A DNA stretch of 64,000 nucleotides from Stenotrophomonas sp. SAM-B (GTDB lineage: Bacteria > Pseudomonadota > Gammaproteobacteria > Xanthomonadales > Xanthomonadaceae): positions 186,001-250,000 of the forward strand of contig NZ_JABBXB010000004.1 of assembly GCF_013387485.1 (NCBI RefSeq), written 5' to 3'. The translations under genes were made by a program, and so were the position numbers. The notes under the pieces were generated by a model. It did not search any database and was not told the DNA's origin. It saw only the letters and a program-made list of their open reading frames with translations. Positions within the stretch are counted from its first letter, which is position 1. Every line of letters begins with the position of its first letter. Below, in pieces: positions 44,058 to 53,335 of the stretch.

Positions 44058-44318
44058 GTGATCACGGTCGAGGTGGTGCTGGCGTGGCCTGATCGGGTCG
44101 AGTCGCGGGTGCTAACGCTGGCCGAGGGGGCCACCGTAGCCGACGCCGTCGCGCTGGCCGCCATCGAAGGCAGTGACCGGTGCCCGGCCGTGGCCGTGCA
44201 CGGCCTGCTGGCCAAGGCGGATCAGGGGCTGCGCGAGGGCGACCGGGTCGAGCTGCTGCGTCCGCTGCTGGCCGACCCGAAAGACAATCGCCGCCGACGC
44301 GCACGCGCCGGCAGCTGA
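44058..44318 (+). CDS. rnfH: RnfH-family ubiquitin-fold protein
   Basis: An 86-residue beta-grasp protein (MITVEVVLAWPDRVESRVLTLAEGATVADAVALAAIEG...LREGDRVELLRPLLADPKDNRRRRA). It follows ratA by 3 nt, the same pair (ratA-rnfH) found in E. coli. GTG start at 44058. Function not settled. Confidence 0.9.
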   Translation: MITVEVVLAWPDRVESRVLTLAEGATVADAVALAAIEGSDRCPAVAVHGLLAKADQGLREGDRVELLRPLLADPKDNRRRRARAGS

Positions 44319-44334
44319 GTGAAGAAGGCGGGCC

Positions 44335-44727
44335 TCAGCGGCCGCGCTTCTTCTTGTCCTTGGGCAGGTTGCGGCCGAACTGGCGCACCGTGCTGCGGGC
44401 CAGCTGGGCATCATCGCTGGCGAAGTACTCGCCGTCCCAGCGGGTGACCGCGTCGTTCTCGAAGTAGACGGTGAAGTTCTTCACGTCCGTCTTGCCGACG
44501 CGGTTCACGCGCTGGCTGGCGGTGTAGTCCCAGCGCTGGGCGTGGAACGGGTCCGCGACGGAGGGCGTGCCGAGCAGGGCACTGACCTGCTGCTTGCTCT
44601 GGCCCACCTGCAGCTGACCGACGGCCTGCTCCCGGATCAGGTTGCCCTGATAGATGGGTTGCTTGTAAATGATGCCGCAGCCCGTGGTGGACAGGGCAAC
44701 GGCGGCGACCAGCAGGAGATTGCGCAT
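44335..44727 (-). CDS. bamE: Outer-membrane assembly factor BamE
   Basis: Lipoprotein of the BAM complex that folds beta-barrels into the outer membrane. 130 residues: lipobox STTGC (MRNLLLVAAVALSTTGC), then YKQPIYQGNLIREQAVGQLQVGQSKQQVSALLGTPSVADPFHAQRWDYTASQRV, the SmpA/OmlA signature. ATG 44727 begins the signal peptide; a 21-residue extension is rejected. Divergent from fur. Confidence 0.95.
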   Translation of the reverse strand: MRNLLLVAAVALSTTGCGIIYKQPIYQGNLIREQAVGQLQVGQSKQQVSALLGTPSVADPFHAQRWDYTASQRVNRVGKTDVKNFTVYFENDAVTRWDGEYFASDDAQLARSTVRQFGRNLPKDKKKRGR

Positions 44728-44831
44728 CGGGGAATGGCGTTTGGGGAAATCGAGTCGATGATACACTCCTGACGTGTCGCCGCGACCCAATCCGAGGCAG
44801 CTGGCGCTAAATCGCCAATGAACGGAGAACT

Positions 44832-45239
44832 ATGGAAACCCACGACCTGCGCAAAGTCGGCCTGAAGGTGACCCATCCGCGTATGCGGATCCTGGCGCTG
44901 CTCGAGCAGCGCAATGCCAGCCACCACATGACCGCCGAAGACATCTACCGCCAGCTCCTGGAGCACGGTGACGAGATCGGCCTGGCCACGGTGTACCGGG
45001 TGCTGACCCAGTTCGAGGCCGCCGGCCTGGTGCTGAAGCACAACTTCGAAGGCGGCCAGGCCGTTTACGAGCTGGACCGCGGTGGTCATCACGACCACAT
45101 GGTCGATGTGGACAGCGGCAAGATCATCGAGTTCGAGAGCCACGAGATCGAGGAGCTGCAGCGCAAGATCGCCGCGGACCACGGCTACGAGCTGGAAGAG
45201 CACTCGCTGGTGCTCTACGTGCGCAAGAAGCGCCGGTGA
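44832..45239 (+). CDS. fur: Ferric uptake regulator Fur
   Basis: Iron-responsive repressor, 135 residues. HTH: GLKVTHPRMRILALLEQRNASHHMTAEDIYRQLLEHGDEIGLATVYRVLTQFEAAGLV. Metal-binding HHDHMVDVDSGKIIEFESHEIEELQ. It lacks a C-terminal CxxC zinc site, as some Xanthomonad Fur proteins do. Divergent from bamE, a conserved arrangement. Confidence 0.96.
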   Translation: METHDLRKVGLKVTHPRMRILALLEQRNASHHMTAEDIYRQLLEHGDEIGLATVYRVLTQFEAAGLVLKHNFEGGQAVYELDRGGHHDHMVDVDSGKIIEFESHEIEELQRKIAADHGYELEEHSLVLYVRKKRR

Positions 45240-45292
45240 TGGCCCTGGGCCGGTCGTGATGACCGGCCTGGCCAGAACGGGCTGCTGATCAG

Positions 45293-45321
45293 ACCCCCGC
45301 GCTTCGGCCCGGGGGTTTTTT
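45293..45321 (+). terminator. Rho-independent terminator after fur
   Basis: ACCCCCG / CGGGGGT stem with a 10-nt loop, then TTTTTT. It lies between fur and the convergent hydrolase gene. Confidence 0.92.
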
Positions 45322-45326
45322 CGTTC

Positions 45327-46568
45327 TCAGCGTGTCGTGACCGGCACTTGGCGGGGCAGCAGCACCTGCAGATCCACCGCGTCGGCCATCGCCCGGTTGC
45401 CTGCATCGCCCGGGTGCAGGTGATCGCCGGAATCGAATGCCGCCGCCATCCGGGAGGGATCGGCCGGGTCGCGCAGCATGGCATCGAGATCGATCACGGC
45501 ATCGAACGGGCTTTCCTGCCGTAGCCAGTCATTGAGCCGACGGCGCAGCGCGTCCTTGTCGGGCTGGTAGTAATCGTCCAGCGGGGTACCGGGCAGGGCG
45601 CCTTCAAACGGCGGCAGGGTCGCGCCGAGGATGCGGACGCCGCGCGCATGGGCGCGCTCGACCAGGGCGAGATAGCCCGCCTGCAGCTCGGCCAGGGTCG
45701 GCGCCGGCTCGGTGCGGGCGAAGGCGGTGCCGGGCCAGCCAATGTCGTTGGTTCCCAGCAGCACGATCACGCTGGCCACGCCGGATTGATCGAGCACATC
45801 ACGCTGGAACCGCGACAGCGCTGCCTCACCCATGCCATCGCGGAGCAGGCGTCCCCCGGAGATGCCGGCGTTGACCACGGCCACCCCCTGCGGCGCCAGG
45901 CGCGCGGCGAGGTGGTCGGTCCAGCGCTGGTCGCGGTCCAGACTGGCGGTCGCGCCATCGGTGATCGAGTCGCCGATCACGACCACGCTCCGGGCGTCGG
46001 CGGGCACTTCCACATCAATGCCCGAGACGAACAGGCGGGCGGTCGTGGTCGCGGTGGCGGTCAGGGCGGGGGCGAGGGTCTGGTCGCCAGCGGCGAACGA
46101 CGCGGTCTGCCGGCCGTCCCAGTGGAACGTCTGCAGCGGCGTGTGTTCGGCAAGGTAGACGCTCACCTGCACGGCCTGCAGATCGGCCGTGGCCAGCGCC
46201 AGCGGGTCGCTCAGGCGTTCCTTGCCGGGCGCGATCAGGGTGTCGCTGTGCCCGTCGAACGAGAGCGGCAGCGGGGGTCGTCCCGTCCCGGCAGCAACGC
46301 TGGCCGCGCTGATCCGCAGGGGCTGCCTGCCATACGCATTGCTCAGGCGCACGCGCAGCTTCTCGCCCCCCAGGCCGAGGCGCGCGGTCTGGCGGAAGGT
46401 CTGTGCCTCCAGGTGCCCGGGAATCAGCGTGGGGAACAGGAAGCCTGCGTCCCAGACCGGTTGCGGGCTGGCCTGCCAACTGGCTACCCACGTCGTCGGA
46501 GGGGCTGCTGCCGCACTCCCGGCGGTGGCAAGCAGGGCGGTGGCGGTGAGGCGGGCGAGGGTATTCAT
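45327..46568 (-). CDS. Secreted SGNH/GDSL hydrolase
   Basis: A 413-residue exported esterase-type enzyme. The signal peptide (TATALLATAGSAAA) is followed by a galactose-binding-like N-terminal region and an SGNH domain: block I VIGDSITDGA (Ser nucleophile), block II NAGISGGRLL, block III LLGTNDIGWPG, block V DSGDHLHPGD (catalytic Asp-His). The length and form match secreted GDSL hydrolases linked to plant polymer or acyl-group removal. ATG 46568. Divergent from a LysR gene, which probably regulates it. Confidence 0.9.
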   Translation of the reverse strand: MNTLARLTATALLATAGSAAAAPPTTWVASWQASPQPVWDAGFLFPTLIPGHLEAQTFRQTARLGLGGEKLRVRLSNAYGRQPLRISAASVAAGTGRPPLPLSFDGHSDTLIAPGKERLSDPLALATADLQAVQVSVYLAEHTPLQTFHWDGRQTASFAAGDQTLAPALTATATTTARLFVSGIDVEVPADARSVVVIGDSITDGATASLDRDQRWTDHLAARLAPQGVAVVNAGISGGRLLRDGMGEAALSRFQRDVLDQSGVASVIVLLGTNDIGWPGTAFARTEPAPTLAELQAGYLALVERAHARGVRILGATLPPFEGALPGTPLDDYYQPDKDALRRRLNDWLRQESPFDAVIDLDAMLRDPADPSRMAAAFDSGDHLHPGDAGNRAMADAVDLQVLLPRQVPVTTR

Positions 46569-46614
46569 CGGGCAGTCCGTGGGCGAAGGGACGCCATGGT
46601 GATCTGCGGATTAC

Positions 46615-46653
46615 CTGTGAACTAGACTGCTTGCGGACAATCATCTGTGAACT
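46615..46653 (+). promoter_or_regulatory. Paired half-sites in the SGNH–LysR divergent region
   Basis: CTGTGAACT occurs twice (46615-46623, 46645-46653) exactly 30 bp apart, i.e. three helical turns, between divergent starts at 46568 and 46665. Such a pair is the size and placement expected of a LysR footprint. Confidence 0.4.
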
Positions 46654-46664
46654 GGATTCATCCC

Positions 46665-47582
46665 ATGGCAGGCACCGACATCAACCGCTCCGGCGAACTG
46701 GAAGTATTCGTCCGGGTTGTCGAAACCGGCGGGTTCTCGGCGGCGGCCCGCTCGCTTGAGCTGAGCCCCTCGGCAGTCAGCAAGCTGGTCTCGCGGCTGG
46801 AGCAGCGGCTGGGCACGCGCCTGTTGCAGCGCTCGACCCGGCAGCTGCAGCTGACCCAGGAGGGCTGCGCCTTCTATGAGCGCGGGTTGAGGGTGCTGGC
46901 CGATCTGGACGAGGCCGAGCGCTGTGCCAGCGCACATGCCGAGCCGCGCGGGCGCCTGCGGGTGAACGCCAACGTGCCGTTCGGCCAGCATTTCCTGTTG
47001 CCGCTGCTGCCGAGCTTCCTCGCCCTGCACCCGCAGGTCGGGGTGGACCTGGTGCTGACCGACGAGGTGATCGATCTGCTCGAGCAGCGCACCGACGTGG
47101 CGGTGCGGGCCGGGCCGCTGAAAAGCTCCAGCCTGGTCGCGCGGCGGCTGGGCGCGACCCGGATGATGATCGTGGCCGCCCCCGACTATGCCGCCCGGCA
47201 TGGGTTGCCGGAAGACGCCGACGCGCTGCTGGCGCACAACCGGCTCGATATCGGGCACCCACGCGCCTATACGGGCTGGCCGCTGGAGCTCAACGGGGAA
47301 CGGAGGGTCGTTCCGACCGAGGGCAACGTGCGCGCCAGTGATGGCGAGGCCCTGCGCCGGTTGGTGCTCGGCGGCGTGGGCATCGCGCGGCTGGCGGCGT
47401 TCCAGGTGCAGGCCGATGTCGCGGCCGGGCGGCTGCTGCCGGTGCTGGAGCACGCCAATCCCGGCGATCTGGAAGAGGTGCATGCGGTGTTCCAGGGGCA
47501 GGGCGGTTACCTGCCGCTGCGGGTGCGCGCGCTGCTGGATTTCCTGGTGGCGCGGGTGGACCTGGCCAGGCCCCTGGGATGA
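46665..47582 (+). CDS. LysR-family transcriptional regulator
   Basis: A 305-residue LysR regulator: LEVFVRVVETGGFSAAARSLELSPSAVSKLVSRLEQRLGTRLLQRSTRQLQLTQEGCAFY is a typical HTH, followed by the inducer-binding domain. It is divergent from the SGNH hydrolase gene (97 bp apart), a common LysR layout. ATG 46665 is chosen; a GTG at 46647 would add six residues. Confidence 0.92.
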   Translation: MAGTDINRSGELEVFVRVVETGGFSAAARSLELSPSAVSKLVSRLEQRLGTRLLQRSTRQLQLTQEGCAFYERGLRVLADLDEAERCASAHAEPRGRLRVNANVPFGQHFLLPLLPSFLALHPQVGVDLVLTDEVIDLLEQRTDVAVRAGPLKSSSLVARRLGATRMMIVAAPDYAARHGLPEDADALLAHNRLDIGHPRAYTGWPLELNGERRVVPTEGNVRASDGEALRRLVLGGVGIARLAAFQVQADVAAGRLLPVLEHANPGDLEEVHAVFQGQGGYLPLRVRALLDFLVARVDLARPLG

Positions 47583-47589
47583 TGGAGGA

Positions 47590-47612
47590 GCCGGCCAGCG
47601 GCCGGCACTACC
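47590..47612 (-). repeat. SMAG/REP palindrome
   Basis: Read on the minus strand: GTAGTGCCGGCCGCTGGCCGGC, with GTAG header and a GCCGGCC / GGCCGGC stem. It lies between the convergent LysR and recN genes. Confidence 0.75.
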
Positions 47613-47614
47613 GG

Positions 47615-49276
47615 TCAGACCTGGAGCAGCTTGCGCGCCGCGGCGCGGGCTTCCTTGCTGACTTCCACGCCGCCCAGCATCCGGGCGAGCTCTTCTTCGC
47701 GGGCCTTGGCATCGAGCTTCTCGACCGCGCTCTGGGTCATGCCGTCCACCGGGGCCTTGCTGACCCGGTAGTGGGCGTGGCCCTTGGAGGCGACCTGCGG
47801 CAGATGGGTAACGCACAGCACCTGACGCTTCTCGCCCAAGGCGCGCAGTTTCTGCCCGACGATATCGGCCACGGCGCCGCCGATGCCCGAGTCGACTTCG
47901 TCGAAGACCATGGTCGGCACGGCATCCAGGCCCAGCGCGGCCACTTCGATCGCCAGCGAAATCCGGGACAGTTCACCGCCCGAGGCGACCTTGCGCAGGG
48001 CGCGAGGCGGCTGGCCGGCGTTGGCGGCAACCAGGAACTCGACCCGCTCGGCGCCGTTCGGGTCCGGCTTGGCCACGGTCTGCGGCTCGATATCGATCAG
48101 GAACTGACCGCCACCCATGCCCAGCTCGCCGATCAGGGTGGTGGTGGTGTCCGACAGCGCCTTGGCAGCCTTGCGGCGGCTGGCGCTGAGCACCTCGGCC
48201 ACGGTCTTCCACTGCCCGGCGGCGCGGTCGATCTCACCGGCCAGGGCCTGCAGGCGCTCATCGGCGCCGCGCAGCTGCTCGACTTCGGCCTCCATCGCGT
48301 CGCGGTGCTCGCCCAGCGCTTCCATCGGCACGCGGTGCTTGCGGGCGAGGTCGTGCAGGCGGCCCAGCCGGCGTTCGATGTCCTCGAACTGCTCCGGGTC
48401 GGCATCCAGGTCGTCGTGGACCCGATCGAGCAGGGACAGCGCTTCGTCCAGCTGGATGGCGGCGCTGTCGAGCAGGGCGTCGACTTCGCCGAGACGGCTG
48501 TCGTGTTCGGCCACGCGGGTCAGATCGTGGCGGGTCTGCTGCAGCAGCTGCAGCACCGAGACCTCGTCGTCGCCGTTGAGGCGGCTGACGGCCACGTCGC
48601 AGGCGCTGATCAGCGCGCTGGCATGGGCCTGGCGGCGGTGGCTGCTGCCCAGGGTGGCGATCGAGGCCGGGTCGAGGTCTTCGCGCTTGAGCTCGCCGAG
48701 CTGGTGCTCGAGGTAGCCGATCCGGTCGCTCACGTCGCCCTGGCGCGACAAGGCCTCGGCTTCATCGACCAGCGCCTGCCAGCGTGCCGCGGTCTGGCGG
48801 ACCTGGGCGCGCTCGGCGTCGTTGCGGGCGAAAGCGTCCAGCAGCGAGAGCTGCGAGGGGCGCGAGAGCAGGGCCTGCTGTTCGTGCTGGCCGTGGATCT
48901 CCACCAGCATGCCGGCCAGCTCGGTCAGCTGGGAGAGCGTCACCGGGCGGCCATTGATGAAGGCGCGCGAACCACCGTCGGCACGGATCACGCGTCGCAG
49001 TTGGCACTGTTCTTCGTCGTCGAGCTCGTTGTCGCGCAGCCACTGGCGCGCCGGGGCGTCGGCCAGCGGCGCGAATTCGGCCGAGAGCTCGGCGCGCGCG
49101 GCACCGTGGCGGACCACGCCGCTGTCGGCGCGCAGCCCGGACAAAAAGCCCAGCGCGTCCACCATCAGCGACTTGCCCGCGCCGGTTTCACCCGAGACCA
49201 CGGTCATGCCGGCGCCGAATTCCAGCTCGGTGGCGCGGACGACCGCGAAATCCTTGATCGATAGATGTCTAAGCAT
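47615..49276 (-). CDS. recN: DNA repair protein RecN
   Basis: SMC-like ATPase for double-strand-break repair; 553 residues, normal length. Walker A is GETGAGKS (residues 29-36). EIHGQHEQQALL follows, then a long coiled-coil hinge region, the signature ASGGELSRISLAIEV and Walker B TMVFDEVDSGIGG. ATG 49276. Divergent from hrcA; the common recN/hrcA neighbourhood. No perfect E. coli-like LexA site is visible upstream. Confidence 0.96.
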   Translation of the reverse strand: MLRHLSIKDFAVVRATELEFGAGMTVVSGETGAGKSLMVDALGFLSGLRADSGVVRHGAARAELSAEFAPLADAPARQWLRDNELDDEEQCQLRRVIRADGGSRAFINGRPVTLSQLTELAGMLVEIHGQHEQQALLSRPSQLSLLDAFARNDAERAQVRQTAARWQALVDEAEALSRQGDVSDRIGYLEHQLGELKREDLDPASIATLGSSHRRQAHASALISACDVAVSRLNGDDEVSVLQLLQQTRHDLTRVAEHDSRLGEVDALLDSAAIQLDEALSLLDRVHDDLDADPEQFEDIERRLGRLHDLARKHRVPMEALGEHRDAMEAEVEQLRGADERLQALAGEIDRAAGQWKTVAEVLSASRRKAAKALSDTTTTLIGELGMGGGQFLIDIEPQTVAKPDPNGAERVEFLVAANAGQPPRALRKVASGGELSRISLAIEVAALGLDAVPTMVFDEVDSGIGGAVADIVGQKLRALGEKRQVLCVTHLPQVASKGHAHYRVSKAPVDGMTQSAVEKLDAKAREEELARMLGGVEVSKEARAAARKLLQV

Positions 49277-49347
49277 GGTCTACGTTGTACACGAGGGGTG
49301 TCTCCAAGCCGCGCACGCTAGCATGGGCCGGGGGCGTCTCCAATGAC

Positions 49348-49376
49348 TTGCCAACGCCCCGTGCAGCCATTATCTA
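49348..49376 (+). promoter_or_regulatory. Candidate promoter of hrcA
   Basis: TTGCCA (49348-49353), 17-bp spacer, TATCTA (49371-49376): good sigma-70 layout, 26 bp before the hrcA ATG. The same region can also be read as a weak sigma-32 site (CTTGCC-N14-CCATTATCT). Confidence 0.5.
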
Positions 49377-49401
49377 AGTGGGCGTCTCACAGGCTGATTC
49401 C

Positions 49402-50469
49402 ATGCATCCTTCCGCGTCACATCTCGCGCCACGCGCCCGCCATCTGCTGCGGACGCTGATCGCCCGCCACATCCAGGATGGCGAGCCGGTCGGCTCGCAG
49501 ACGCTTGCCCGGCATGCCGGCCTGGACGTCAGCCCGGCCACGATCCGCAACATCCTGGGTGACCTGGAAGACCTGGGCCTGCTCAGCTCGCCGCATACCT
49601 CCGCCGGCCGGGTGCCGACCGCGCACGGCTACCGGGTGTTCGTGGACAGCCTGGTCAAGATGCAGCCGCCGGGCGAGGGCGAGCTCAGCCGCCTGCGTAC
49701 CGAGCTGGCCACCGGCACCGGCACCCAGGCCCTGCTCGGCAGTGCCTCGGAGCTGCTGTCGGCGATGAGTCACTTCGTCGGGGTGGTCAGTGCCCCACGC
49801 CGGGAGCAGTTCGCGTTCCGGCATATCGATTTCGTGGCGCTGGACGCGCGCCGGGTGCTGGCGATCCTGGTGTTCGCCGACAACGAAGTGCAGAACCGGG
49901 TGATCGAGCCGCGGCGCAGCTTCGACCCGGGCGAGCTGGAGCAGGTCGCCAACTATCTCAATGCGAACTGCGCCGGGCGGCCGCTGGCCGAGATCCGGGC
50001 CCGGCTGCTGCTGGAGCTGCGCGATGCGCAGTCGGAGATGGAGCAGTTGCTGGCGCACAGCATCGAGCTGGCCGAGCAGGCGATGGTGCCGCCGGCCGAT
50101 GACATGGTGCTGGCCGGGCAGACCCGGCTGATGGGCGTGCAGGACCTCTCCGACCTGGAGCGGCTGCGCGAGCTGTTCGACGTGTTCGCCAGCAAGCGCG
50201 AGATCCTGCAACTGCTCGAGCGCACCATCCAGGCCCCCGGGGTGCGCATCTTCATCGGGGAAGAGACCGGGGTGATGCCGCTGGAGAGCGTCTCGCTGGT
50301 CACCGCCCCGTACTCGGCCGATGGCCAGGTGCTGGGCGTGCTGGGGGTGATCGGCCCGAAGCGGATGGCCTACGACCGCATGATCCCGCTGGTGGAAGCC
50401 ACCGCCCAGGTACTGGGGGCCGCGCTGGGCTCGCCCGGCGGCGGCGGATTGTCCCGCGATCGCGCATAA
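49402..50469 (+). CDS. hrcA: Heat-inducible transcription repressor HrcA
   Basis: A 355-residue repressor. N-terminal winged helix: RHLLRTLIARHIQDGEPVGSQTLARHAGLDVSPATIRNILGDLEDLGLLSSPHTSAGRVPTAHGYRVFVDSL. C-terminal regions are IFIGEETG and APYSADGQVLGVLGVIGPKRMAYDRMIPLVEATA. HrcA binds CIRCE elements, normally upstream of groESL; none is visible here. ATG 49402 is chosen over GTG 49378, which would fall at the promoter. First gene of hrcA-grpE-dnaK-dnaJ, the order described in Xanthomonas. Confidence 0.94.
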   Translation: MHPSASHLAPRARHLLRTLIARHIQDGEPVGSQTLARHAGLDVSPATIRNILGDLEDLGLLSSPHTSAGRVPTAHGYRVFVDSLVKMQPPGEGELSRLRTELATGTGTQALLGSASELLSAMSHFVGVVSAPRREQFAFRHIDFVALDARRVLAILVFADNEVQNRVIEPRRSFDPGELEQVANYLNANCAGRPLAEIRARLLLELRDAQSEMEQLLAHSIELAEQAMVPPADDMVLAGQTRLMGVQDLSDLERLRELFDVFASKREILQLLERTIQAPGVRIFIGEETGVMPLESVSLVTAPYSADGQVLGVLGVIGPKRMAYDRMIPLVEATAQVLGAALGSPGGGGLSRDRA

Positions 50470-50482
50470 AGCAGCCCTGGAC

Positions 50483-50509
50483 TCTTGAATCCCGTAGCCG
50501 CGCCCACAT
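50483..50509 (+). promoter_or_regulatory. Sigma-32 (heat-shock) promoter of grpE
   Basis: CTTGAA (50483-50488), 14-bp spacer, CCCACAT (50503-50509) matches the sigma-32 form CTTGAAA-N13-15-CCCCATNT. It lies 43 bp before the grpE ATG, just after hrcA. Confidence 0.6.
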
Positions 50510-50551
50510 AGGGGTGGGTGGAGGCGGAGAGTCACCGCCAAGGATCCGGAA

Positions 50552-51067
50552 ATGAACCAAGATCAGTCAGATATCGCATCCCAGAATCCCGCCGGCGAGC
50601 CGGCCGCTGAGCCGTCCCTGCAGCAGCAGCTGGACAGCCTGCACAACGAGCTGGCCCTGCTGCGTTCGGAGTCGCTGCGCGAACGCGCCGACCTGGACAA
50701 CCAGCGCAAGCGCGTTGCCCGCGACGTGGAACAGGCGCGCCGCTTCGCCAATGAAAAGCTGCTCGGCGAGCTGCTGCCGGTGTTCGACAGCCTCGATGCC
50801 GGCCTCAATGCCGCCGGCAGCGAACCGAGCCCGCTGCGCGAAGGTCTTGAACTGACCTACAAGCAGCTGCTCAAGGTCGCCGCCGACAATGGCCTGACCC
50901 TGCTCGACCCGACCGGCCAGACCTTCAACCCGGACCACCACCAGGCGATCAGCCAGGTCGACGCGCCCGGCGCGGCGCCGGGCAGCGTGGTCCAGGTGTT
51001 CCAGAAGGGCTACCTGCTCAACGACCGCCTGCTGCGTCCGGCGCTGGTCGTGGTGGCCCGCGACTGA
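50552..51067 (+). CDS. grpE: Nucleotide-exchange factor GrpE
   Basis: Co-chaperone that releases ADP from DnaK. 171 residues: a long N-terminal coiled coil ([63 protein letters not shown]) and the C-terminal beta wing with [48 protein letters not shown] 50552. Second gene of the hrcA-grpE-dnaK-dnaJ cluster with its own sigma-32-like promoter. Confidence 0.96.
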   Translation: MNQDQSDIASQNPAGEPAAEPSLQQQLDSLHNELALLRSESLRERADLDNQRKRVARDVEQARRFANEKLLGELLPVFDSLDAGLNAAGSEPSPLREGLELTYKQLLKVAADNGLTLLDPTGQTFNPDHHQAISQVDAPGAAPGSVVQVFQKGYLLNDRLLRPALVVVARD

Positions 51068-51130
51068 CCCACATCCCGGTCTGCCGGGCCTGGCCCGGCG
51101 GCTCGACCGGACGCTGAACGCGTTGGGTCG

Positions 51131-51153
51131 CCATCGAACACTGTGTTTGATGG
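51131..51153 (+). repeat. Inverted repeat in grpE–dnaK leader
   Basis: CCATCGAACAC / GTGTTTGATGG, 11-bp arms with one mismatch, in the 175-bp grpE–dnaK gap, just before the dnaK heat-shock promoter. It could be an operator or a weak terminator between the units. Confidence 0.45.
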
Positions 51154-51157
51154 ACGG

Positions 51158-51186
51158 CTTGAAAGTGTCCGCAGCGTCCCACACAT
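51158..51186 (+). promoter_or_regulatory. Sigma-32 (heat-shock) promoter of dnaK
   Basis: CTTGAAA (51158-51164), 13-bp spacer, CCCACACAT (51178-51186): a close match to the sigma-32 form, 56 bp before the dnaK ATG. Confidence 0.65.
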
Positions 51187-51242
51187 CCCATTCATAACCC
51201 GGCAGCTGCCGGATGTACCCAGAACTTTCAGGAGTCTCCCTC

Positions 51243-53171
51243 ATGGGCAAGATCATTGGTATCGACCTCGGCACCACCAACTCGTGTGTGGCGATCATGG
51301 ACGGCGGCAAGGCCCGCGTCATCGAAAACGCGGAAGGCGATCGCACCACGCCCTCCATCGTCGCCTACACCAAGGACGGCGAAGTCCTGGTCGGCGCCTC
51401 GGCCAAGCGCCAGGCCGTGACCAACCCCAAGAACACCTTCTACGCCGTCAAGCGCCTGATCGGCCGCAAGTTCACCGACGCTGAAGTCCAGAAGGACATC
51501 GCGCACGTGCCCTACGGCATCCTGGCCCATGACAACGGCGACGCCTGGGTGCAGACCAGCGACGGCAAGAAGATGGCCCCGCAGGAAATCTCCGCCCGCG
51601 TGCTGGAGAAGATGAAGAAGACCGCCGAAGCGTTCCTGGGTGAGACCGTCACCGAGGCCGTGATCACCGTGCCGGCCTACTTCAACGACAGCCAGCGCCA
51701 GGCGACCAAGGACGCCGGCCGCATCGCCGGCCTGGAAGTCAAGCGCATCATCAACGAGCCGACCGCGGCTGCCTTGGCCTATGGCCTGGACAAGGGCGAC
51801 GGCCGTGACCGCAAGATCGTTGTGTACGATCTGGGCGGCGGCACCTTCGACGTGTCGATCATCGAGATCGCCAACGTCGACGGCGAGAAGCAGTTCGAAG
51901 TGCTGGCCACCAACGGCGACACCTTCCTGGGCGGCGAAGACTTCGACAACCGCGTCATCGAGTACCTCGTCGACGAGTTCAACAAGGACCAGGGCATCGA
52001 CCTGCGCAAGGATCCGCTCGCCCTGCAGCGCCTGAAGGACGCCGCCGAGCGCGCCAAGATCGAGCTGTCCACCAGCCAGCAGACCGAAGTGAACCTGCCG
52101 TACGTCACCGCTGACGCGTCGGGCCCGAAGCACCTGAACATCAAGCTGACCCGCGCCAAGCTGGAAGCGTTGGTGGAAGACCTGATCAAGAAGTCGATCG
52201 AGCCGTGCCGCATCGCGCTGAACGATGCCGGCCTGCGTTCGAGCGACATCGGTGAAGTGATCCTGGTCGGTGGCCAGACCCGCATGCCGAAGGTGCAGCA
52301 GGCCGTGACCGAGTTCTTCGGCAAGGAACCGCGCAAGGACGTCAACCCTGACGAAGCCGTGGCACTGGGTGCCGCGATCCAGGGCGGCGTGCTGGGCGGC
52401 GACGTCAAGGACGTGCTGCTGCTGGACGTGACCCCGCTGTCGCTGGGCATCGAGACCCTGGGTGGCGTGTTCACCAAGATCATCGAGAAGAACACCACCA
52501 TCCCGACCAAGGCCTCGCAGGTGTTCTCGACCGCCGAGGACAACCAGTCGGCCGTGACCGTGCACGTGCTGCAGGGTGAGCGCGAGCAGGCCCGCTTCAA
52601 CAAGTCGCTGGCCAAGTTCGACCTCTCCGGCATCGAGCCGTCGCCGCGCGGCCTGCCGCAGGTGGAAGTGTCCTTCGACATCGACGCCAACGGCATCCTG
52701 CACGTGTCGGCCAAGGACAAGAAGACCAACAAGGAACAGAAGGTCGAGATCAAGGCCGGTTCGGGTCTGTCCGAGGACGAGATCGCGCGCATGGTCGCCG
52801 ACGCGGAAGCCAACCGCGAAGAAGACAAGAAATTCCATGAGCTGGTCCAGGCCCGCAACCAGGCTGACGCGCTGATCCACGGTACCCGTACCGCGATCAC
52901 CGAGCACGGCAGCAAGGTCGGTGGCGACGTGATCGGCAAGGTGGAGTCGGCCCTGGCCGATCTGGAAACCGCGATGAAGAGCGACGACAAGGCCCAGATC
53001 GAAGCCAAGTCGAAGGTGCTGGAAGAAGCCGGCCAGGCCCTGTTCGCGGCCTCCGCGGCGGCCGAGCAGGGTGGCGCCGCACCGGGTCCGGATGCCGGTG
53101 GCAACAACGGCGCGCACGACGATGTGGTCGACGCCGAATTCACCGAAGTCAAGGACGACAAGAAGTCCTGA
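51243..53171 (+). CDS. dnaK: Molecular chaperone DnaK (Hsp70)
   Basis: ATP-dependent folding chaperone, 642 residues, normal length. It shows [89 protein letters not shown] and the substrate domain [14 protein letters not shown]. The C-terminus ends with the acidic [19 protein letters not shown] 51243 is the canonical start with AGGAG upstream. Strong codon bias. Confidence 0.98.
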   Translation: MGKIIGIDLGTTNSCVAIMDGGKARVIENAEGDRTTPSIVAYTKDGEVLVGASAKRQAVTNPKNTFYAVKRLIGRKFTDAEVQKDIAHVPYGILAHDNGDAWVQTSDGKKMAPQEISARVLEKMKKTAEAFLGETVTEAVITVPAYFNDSQRQATKDAGRIAGLEVKRIINEPTAAALAYGLDKGDGRDRKIVVYDLGGGTFDVSIIEIANVDGEKQFEVLATNGDTFLGGEDFDNRVIEYLVDEFNKDQGIDLRKDPLALQRLKDAAERAKIELSTSQQTEVNLPYVTADASGPKHLNIKLTRAKLEALVEDLIKKSIEPCRIALNDAGLRSSDIGEVILVGGQTRMPKVQQAVTEFFGKEPRKDVNPDEAVALGAAIQGGVLGGDVKDVLLLDVTPLSLGIETLGGVFTKIIEKNTTIPTKASQVFSTAEDNQSAVTVHVLQGEREQARFNKSLAKFDLSGIEPSPRGLPQVEVSFDIDANGILHVSAKDKKTNKEQKVEIKAGSGLSEDEIARMVADAEANREEDKKFHELVQARNQADALIHGTRTAITEHGSKVGGDVIGKVESALADLETAMKSDDKAQIEAKSKVLEEAGQALFAASAAAEQGGAAPGPDAGGNNGAHDDVVDAEFTEVKDDKKS

Positions 53172-53184
53172 TCCGGCCATGACA

Positions 53185-53210
53185 CGGGACGTTGCGCAGG
53201 CAACGTCCCG
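53185..53210 (+). terminator. Hairpin between dnaK and dnaJ
   Basis: A perfect 11-bp stem, CGGGACGTTGC / GCAACGTCCCG, loop GCAG, 13 nt after the dnaK stop. It is followed by TTGTCGTATC. It may attenuate rather than stop read-through into dnaJ, which would keep DnaK above DnaJ. Confidence 0.55.
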
Positions 53211-53335
53211 TTGTCGTATCCCCCTTCTGGTCCTGACAGCCGTATCCCGGCCTGTCGGGGCGCCCGGCGAAAGAGCGGACCTGGTGCCGCTCTTCCGCTT
53301 TGACGAATCCCGACTTCCGGAAACCGATTCAAGCT

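Noticed and set aside
49277..49401. CIRCE element or LexA box between recN and hrcA
   Set aside because: Neither the TTAGCACTC-N9-GAGTGCTAA form nor a convincing SOS dyad is present.
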